From the NCBI GenBank assembly GCA_037447655.1, contig JBBHKE010000918.1, positions 238,907 to 273,906 on the forward strand: a stretch of 35,000 nucleotides of DNA. The letters run 5' to 3'. Made by a program: the position numbers and the translations under genes. How positions within the stretch are numbered: position 1 is the first letter of the stretch; every line of letters begins with the position of its first letter. The stretch comes from Zygnema cylindricum (taxonomy: Eukaryota > Streptophyta > Zygnematophyceae > Zygnematales > Zygnemataceae). The notes under the pieces were generated by a model. It did no database searches. It saw only the letters and a list, made by a program, of their open reading frames with translations, and was not told the origin of the DNA. Shown in pieces: positions 29,576 to 35,000 of the stretch.

Positions 29576-30752
29576 CATCCTCGGGTGGATCCCTCTTACT
29601 TCCGAAAGCACACTTTTGTCTACGTGGAATGTGACATGCTTTTCAGTGGTTTTTGGATTAAGAAGAAGCTCCTCAAGCTCCTCTTCTGGTTCAGTTTTTT
29701 CTTCCACTTTCTCATCAAGAACTTGAGTCAGGAAAGCCGTTTTCTTTCCTCCATCCCTTGAGGTGCCTTGACCATCTTTCAGCCGAAGATGTGCAAGTTT
29801 GACACAATCTGCCATATACTGTCCCGGTTTCTTACAGATGTGACATAATCCTCCTCGAGAAGTTCCTCTCCCATGTCTATCCAATCTGCCACCTCCTTGT
29901 TCGCTTCCACCAAAGTTTTGATAGGGATATTTCCCTCTCTCCTCATCACGCTTCCGCCAAAGAGCTCCAGCAGACAATGCTTGAACACTTGGACTCCCTC
30001 TCCTAAGCTGTATGGTGATTTCTTTCACTAAAATCATTCCCACTGTGTCATCCCAATTCCAATTGCTTTCTCCTATGTCTTGCAATCGGTTAATGATATT
30101 CTCATACTCTTCAGGAAGTTTCATCATTAATGTGTTCACTCTTTGTCTCTCAGACCATGAGTTACCTGCACTCTCTAACTCTCCAAATAATGCTCCTAAA
30201 TTATTGAAATAATTATTCATACTTCCTCCTTTATGAGTATAAGCTGCAATCTTATTTTCCGCCAATTGTTGTTGCTGCAATGATCCACTCTTATATTTGT
30301 TAACTAGTGATATCCAAATCTGAGATGAAGATTTGACATGCATAAGGGGAATGGCAATGCCCTTTGCTCACTTTTAAGAACTAAGAGCTTAGCAACATTG
30401 TCTTTGTAGTTCCACTTTTCATACTCTGATCTTTCGGTCTGAACCCTTGTCGTTGTTGTTGGTGGTGCTGATATCGTTATCGCCTTCGGCAATGGTGTCA
30501 CTTGAGTTGCAACTCCTCCCTTTTCTCCTTCCATGACAATCTCCTCTCCTTCCTCATCTTCATCCTCGGTGATGGTGGCAGCTTTATACCAACTTTAGAG
30601 GCAAAGGTGCCAGAAAAACGTGTCCCTCCAAACCCAGGTGGAGGTGGGCATTGAATTTGTCCAGACACTATGCCCCAAAGATGCTTTTCAAATAGTTCTC
30701 CCTCCATCATCATTTCCCAATACAAAAATTCTGATCCATTAAATATGGGCAC
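29564..30752 (-). pseudogene. Copia element 2 gag (nucleocapsid), frameshifted
   Basis: Three overlapping minus-strand frames make one gag: 30752-30498 (FNGSEFLYWEMMMEGEL), 30534-30304 (YEKWNYKDNVAKLLVL) and 30343-29564 (LPEEYENIINRL). The last carries a zinc knuckle CHICKKPGQYMADC near 29830; the normally conserved His is Gln. The first frame has no ATG at its head (it opens with GTG at 30752), so the start codon appears lost or lies elsewhere. Two frameshifts make it non-functional. The copia gag order and the short capsid motifs are clear. Confidence 0.8.
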
Positions 30753-30775
30753 CGTAGAGGGTTGGCCCCCTAACC

Positions 30776-31663
30776 TGAAATTTTGTGGTCTCTATTGACC
30801 CACAGAATGAGCAGCCTATGTAAAGCTTGTAGGATAATATTTGCCCCTTCCAATTTCTCACTGAATAAGCACCGCCCAGGCACAAAAGTTTTCTTACCAT
30901 CCTCACCCATGTGAGGACAATACTCCCCTGAGTCAAACGCAAAAAGAATGACTGAATTTGCTCCCTTGAGCATTAAGTTATGGCTGGTCAAAGATGATCT
31001 TTATAGTTACAAGCTCTCTTAGAGAGAGGTACCTAAATATTACTAAGTCTTGGTCTGCCTACTCACGCCTACCTACTACTATACCCTAGTCCAATAGGAA
31101 CACTATATAGTACAGGAAGGTACAATGGGCGATATACTTATTGTACGACCATTGTACGACAAGGTCAACAAGGTGACACCTGTCAAATCGGAAGCCATGG
31201 TTCCTCCTTCCATCTTCTCCAGTATCAAATAATGTGGCGCCACGTGGTACCGCATGACGCTATCTCCGTATGCCGCCAAAATCTCACTTCGCGTGGCGGT
31301 TGTAATGTCGGCCGTTCTATAAAAACATATCTTACACGGTTCAGATTCGCGTACATGCATGAATTGCTCCTTTTGGTTAGTGTGCTGTTACTTAGCTGTT
31401 GCGTTAATGTTTATATATCTTTGAAACTCGTCAACTGTATCGTTTCGATAACGCATTAGTGGTTAAGGCATACAACTATATAGAGGTCCACAGACCCAGG
31501 TTCAAATCTGGAAGTTGGTAACATGTTGGTAAAATATCCTCTACTTTAAAGTCTTCCACTTTCTAAATATGGCGACAGCCATTGCGTGCCTTTGCTCCTC
31601 ACTCTCTTTCTTTAAAGTAAAACTAAAATAGACAAGTGAACTATTAATTACCTCTTTTCAACG
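30776..31663 (-). repeat. 5' LTR of copia element 2
   Basis: Begins TGAAATTTTGTGG at 30776 and ends CTCTTTTCAACG at 31663, where the partner LTR has CAACA, so the terminal CA is mutated. It is 888 bp against 724 bp for the other LTR. The excess, about 31340-31500, contains a tRNA-like stretch. The primer-binding site expected just inside (complementary to initiator tRNA-Met in most plant copia elements) was not recognised. I see no target-site duplication between the 25773 and 31663 flanks. Confidence 0.8.
31452..31520 (+). other. tRNA-like sequence inside the 5' LTR
   Basis: TTAGTGGTTAAGGCA (A-box-like, about 31456-31470) and GGTTCAAATCTGG (B-box-like, about 31499-31511) are spaced as in tRNA genes. 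Acceptor and anticodon arms do not fold convincingly. It may be a SINE head inserted in the LTR, or an old LTR component that was deleted from the other LTR. Confidence 0.4.
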
Positions 31664-32286
31664 AAAAAACTAAAGAACATAGAATCTAGTGTTATATATT
31701 GTGCGAAACATTATCTCGCACGAAACAAATGAATTTGACATTTCTTTCCACGGCCGATAGTCAATGTCAGTTTTAATCCGACGGCGTATATCTCTGTCGA
31801 GATTGCGGAATTGTCAAAATTAAAAAGGTGTCTTAAATCTAATAAAGTCGCGTTCAATTGAGAAAATTCGAAAATGAACACAAAATACAGTGAAATTTGA
31901 TTCTAATTGGGTCAAAATAAGAAGATATCCTATCTAATCGACGTAGCGCGGCATATTATTGGACGATCACAATAACACGTGGCCAATTTATTGACCATAG
32001 AAACGGTATGTCTGCAAAACAACGATATTACACAAACCGTCTGTCCTTTTGGTCTCTTTTATAAGAGACATCGATACATCCAATAAGCTACATCATTTTT
32101 CGCAGGTCTTTCGTAGAATTTTTGGGCGGCAATTTTTACAAATTCCAGTTTCGTTTTTGAGATTTTAAAAATGGGGGATTTCAAATTTACAACCAAATAT
32201 TAAAATTTAAATTTTGAACCTTTCCTCTTTTCACAATGGATTCCCTCGTTTAATTACCTCCCCCTTCTAAAATTTTCCCATATATA
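31664..32286. other. Gap without recognised genes
   Basis: Unique-looking, AT-rich sequence. I see no coding frame, no tandem repeat and no inverted-repeat pair worth naming. Confidence 0.4.
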
Positions 32287-32842
32287 TTGCACGTTCAGAT
32301 AGGCAACGGCATTATCAATTTATATTTTTTATTTGCGCTTACCCTTACATCTGACTCTAGTTGTTGCCTAGTCTTTCACCCTATAAAGAGTCGCTTAATA
32401 ATCGGAGATATGTGGAGGTTTTCAAGAATGTGGACGGGTCGAGATATAACGGCATATCTCATATCCGTACACCTGTTGTTGAAGAGGCGATCGGAGAGAT
32501 GCACACCTGTTGTTGAAGAGGCGATCGGAGAGATGCACAGTGTGGGATCCGAAATGGCGAGTGGAGCAACCGAATTACCACGTGTGGAGCCTCTCGTGGA
32601 AGAAGCTTCGAGTGGAGAAGACCACACCACGGGCGGAGATTTGGGGAGTCACCGTACAGCTGTTGACCCGCAGCAGTCCAAACGAAAAAAAACATGTTAC
32701 AACCAAAAGGGATCGTTTGCGGATAATCACCTGGATGATTGCTGAGGAGCAGGCAAACGGATACCGAAAGCTCATCCCCAAAACTATCAAGAAGTTTCCC
32801 GGACAGTTTTGGGGAAGCGATGGATGTAGTAAGTTTCCCTAA
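32287..32842 (+). pseudogene. Unrecognised broken coding sequence
   Basis: Two overlapping frames: 32287-32745 (152 codons) and 32510-32842 (110 codons). The middle of the first is Glu/Ser/Gly-rich (EEAIGEMHSVGSEMASG; QQSKRKK). The end of the second is basic and helical-looking (RDRLRIITWMIAEEQANGY; KTIKKFPGQFWG). A run of eight A (32685-32692) is where one base would move from the first frame to the second. A 34-bp tandem duplication (32469-32536) shifts frame upstream. GTAAGT at 32829-32834 could be a 5' splice site, so this may be the first exon of a decayed gene. I recognise no family. Confidence 0.35.
32469..32536 (+). repeat. 34-bp tandem duplication
   Basis: ACACCTGTTGTTGAAGAG and the following GCGATCGGAGAGATGC occur twice without a mismatch. 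Because 34 is not a multiple of three, the same DNA is read as PVVEEAIGEMH in one copy and LLLKRRSERCT in the other. Confidence 0.88.
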
Positions 32843-32929
32843 AACTCTTCTCCCCTTTTACCTCATCAACCCACCTCTCGAGTATTAGTGTTTTTTTGGT
32901 GGTTTTAAGGATTTAAAATCTGTTATACT

Positions 32930-35000
32930 CTCAATTTTTCTATCTAATTATGTAATTAATCTAATTATCTGTCTATTCCAGTTATCTCGCATCTAATTAT
33001 CTATGAAATCTAATTATCTACTAATCTAATTATCTTTCTAACTGTCTATGTCTAACTCTCTATATATTTGTCTAATAATCTGTCTATCGATCTATCTTTT
33101 TATTTGTGTCTAAATAATTATCTATCTATCTGATTATCTAATTATCTATCTAATTATCTGACTAATTATCTATATAATCTAATTATCCATCTAAACTATT
33201 TATCTATCTAATCTAATTATCTATATAATTTATTCATCTTTCTAATCTAATCATCTAGCTAATCTAATTCACTATCTACTCTAATTATCAAAAAAATTAT
33301 CTGTTCAATTATGTGTCAAATTATATAATATAATTATCTTATATAATTATCGGCTAAAATATCTGTCTAATTATCTGTCTATTTATCTGTCTAGTTATCT
33401 TTTAAATTATCTAATCTAATTATCTGTATAATTATCTGTCTAATTATCTAATCTAATTATCTGTCAAATTACCTATCTAATATAATTATCTAACTAATCT
33501 ATTTCACTATCTAAGGTTATTCACTATCTAATCCAATTATCTATCTAATCTAATCATCAAGCTAACCTAATTATCTATCTAAGTTAATTATCGATCTAAT
33601 CTAAGTATCTATGTAATCTATTTTTCTATCTAATCTATTTATGTATCTAGTCTAATTATCTGTAAAATTATATGTCAAATTCTCTGTCAAATTATGTGTC
33701 AAATATCTGCCAAATAATCTAAACTAATTATCTTTCTAATTATCTGTTTAATTATCTGTCTAATTATCTGTCTCTCTATGTGTCTATCTAATTATGGTTC
33801 TACGTGATTATCTAATTATCTATCTAATCTAACTATTCATCTTATCTTATTATCTTTCTAATATAATTCACTATCTAATCTAATTACCTATATAATCAAA
33901 TTCACTATCTAATCTAATTCACTATCTTATCTAATTCCCTATCTAATCCAATTATCTATCTAATCTAATTTACTATTTAATCTAATTCACTATCTAATCG
34001 ATTTATCCATCTAATATAATTCACTATCTAATCAGATTAACTATCTACTCTAATTATCTATCAAATATATTAACCTATCTAATCTATTTATCTGTCTAAT
34101 CCAGATATCTTAAAAACCCTAAAATCTACTTAATCTAGTTCTCTATCTAATCAGATTATCTATCTAATCTAATGACCCAACTAATCTAATTATCTGTCTA
34201 ATCTAGTTCACTATCTAATTATCTATCCAATTTATATACCTATCTAATCTAATTATCTGTCTAATCTAAATATCCATCTAATCTAACTATCTATTTAATC
34301 TAGTTCTCTATCTAATCAGATTATCTATCTAATCTAACTACCTATCTTATCTAATAACTTATCCAATCTAATTATCTATCTAATCTAAATATCTATCTGG
34401 TCTAATTATCTATCTAATCTAATTCACTATCTAATCTACTTATATATCTAATATAATTCACTATCTAGTCATATTATCTATCTGATGTAATTCACTATCT
34501 AGTCATATTATCTATCTAATGTAGATATCTATCTAATCTATTTGTCTATCTATTCTAAATACTTGTCTAATCTAAATATCAATCTAATCTAATTATCAGT
34601 CTAATCAAATTATTTGTCAAATTATCTGTCCAATTATGTGTTAAATCTTCTAATCTAACTATCTTATCAAATCTTCTGTCAAATTATCTGTCTATCTATC
34701 TGTCAAATTATCTAATCTAAATATCTGTTTATTTATCTATATAATTATATGTCTAATTATCTGACTATTTAATTATATGTCTAATTATGTGTCTAATTAT
34801 TTGCCTATATATTTGTCTAATTATATGTCTATCTATCTATCTAACTATCTGTCTATCCATGTGTCTATCTAATTATCTATCTATGTAATTAGCAAATTAT
34901 CTATCTAATTATCCATCTAATCTAACTCACTATCTAATCTAATTATCTTATTAATCTAATTATCTATCACACCTAACTATCTACTTGATCTAATCATCTT
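32930..35000. repeat. Satellite of (TATCTAATCTAATTATC) type running off the window
   Basis: More than 2 kb composed almost only of TCTAAT, TATCTA, AATTATCTG and AATTCACTATC blocks in one orientation, without a fixed period. The basic units appear to be TCTA and TCTAAT mixed into irregular 12-22-bp words. AATTCACTATCTAATC variants cluster at 33880-34060 and 34410-34510, while TGTCTAATTATC variants dominate 33360-33470 and 34680-34870. No gene. The right end is not seen. Confidence 0.92.

Overview
The window looks like repeat-dense nuclear DNA of a eukaryote, most likely a plant or streptophyte alga. The grounds are a plant-type intronless mTERF gene with a targeting-like N-terminus, two Ty1/copia elements, hAT-like and PIF/Harbinger-like non-autonomous DNA transposons, a LINE remnant, a tRNA-derived SINE candidate, and several kilobases of microsatellite and satellite DNA. 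I cannot name the species. There is no operon structure, no complete tRNA or rRNA gene and no CRISPR array. Most long open frames in the repeat-rich parts are artefacts of low-complexity DNA.

Layout. 1-1744: intergenic, holding a Harbinger-like MITE with a clean 3-bp target duplication (645-1397). 1745-3930: an mTERF-family gene (2052-3333) broken by one nonsense codon and one homopolymer frameshift, followed by a tandem second copy that lacks most of its coding region. 3931-5763: a 5'-truncated copia element on the minus strand whose 3' LTR sits inside the second mTERF copy. 5943-6166: a small TA-flanked inverted-repeat element. 6200-9020: AT-rich DNA with a purine microsatellite, a palindrome cluster and a 20-bp minisatellite.

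9160-11760: alternating TA, GA, CT, GGGA, TG and CA blocks. 11860-12900: roughly 27 copies of a 13-bp motif TGCCACGTCAGCA, whose reverse complement is a bZIP-type TGACGTGGCA site. 12900-16500: AT-rich, essentially gene-free. 16511-16618: six perfect G-boxes at an exact 18-bp period. 16948-21970: nested DNA-transposon derivatives, including three hAT-like elements (one with a perfect 8-bp target duplication inside a 49-bp GTAC-rich minisatellite). 22590-25450: a decayed LINE with a C2HC zinc finger and an RT remnant. 25471-25697: SINE candidate. 25773-31663: a full-length but broken copia element with both LTRs. 32287-32842: an unrecognised broken ORF. 32930-35000: a (TCTAATTATCTA)-type satellite running off the window.

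No set of genes here works together as a pathway. The only host gene is the mTERF copy, predicted from its family to act in organelle gene expression, and as written it cannot encode a full protein. The most interesting signals are the two different arrays of ACGT-core transcription-factor-like sites, the mTERF tandem duplication whose partial copy keeps the glutamine codon that became a stop in the longer copy, and the copia element whose integrase-RT junction is replaced by a fragment of a related LTR.
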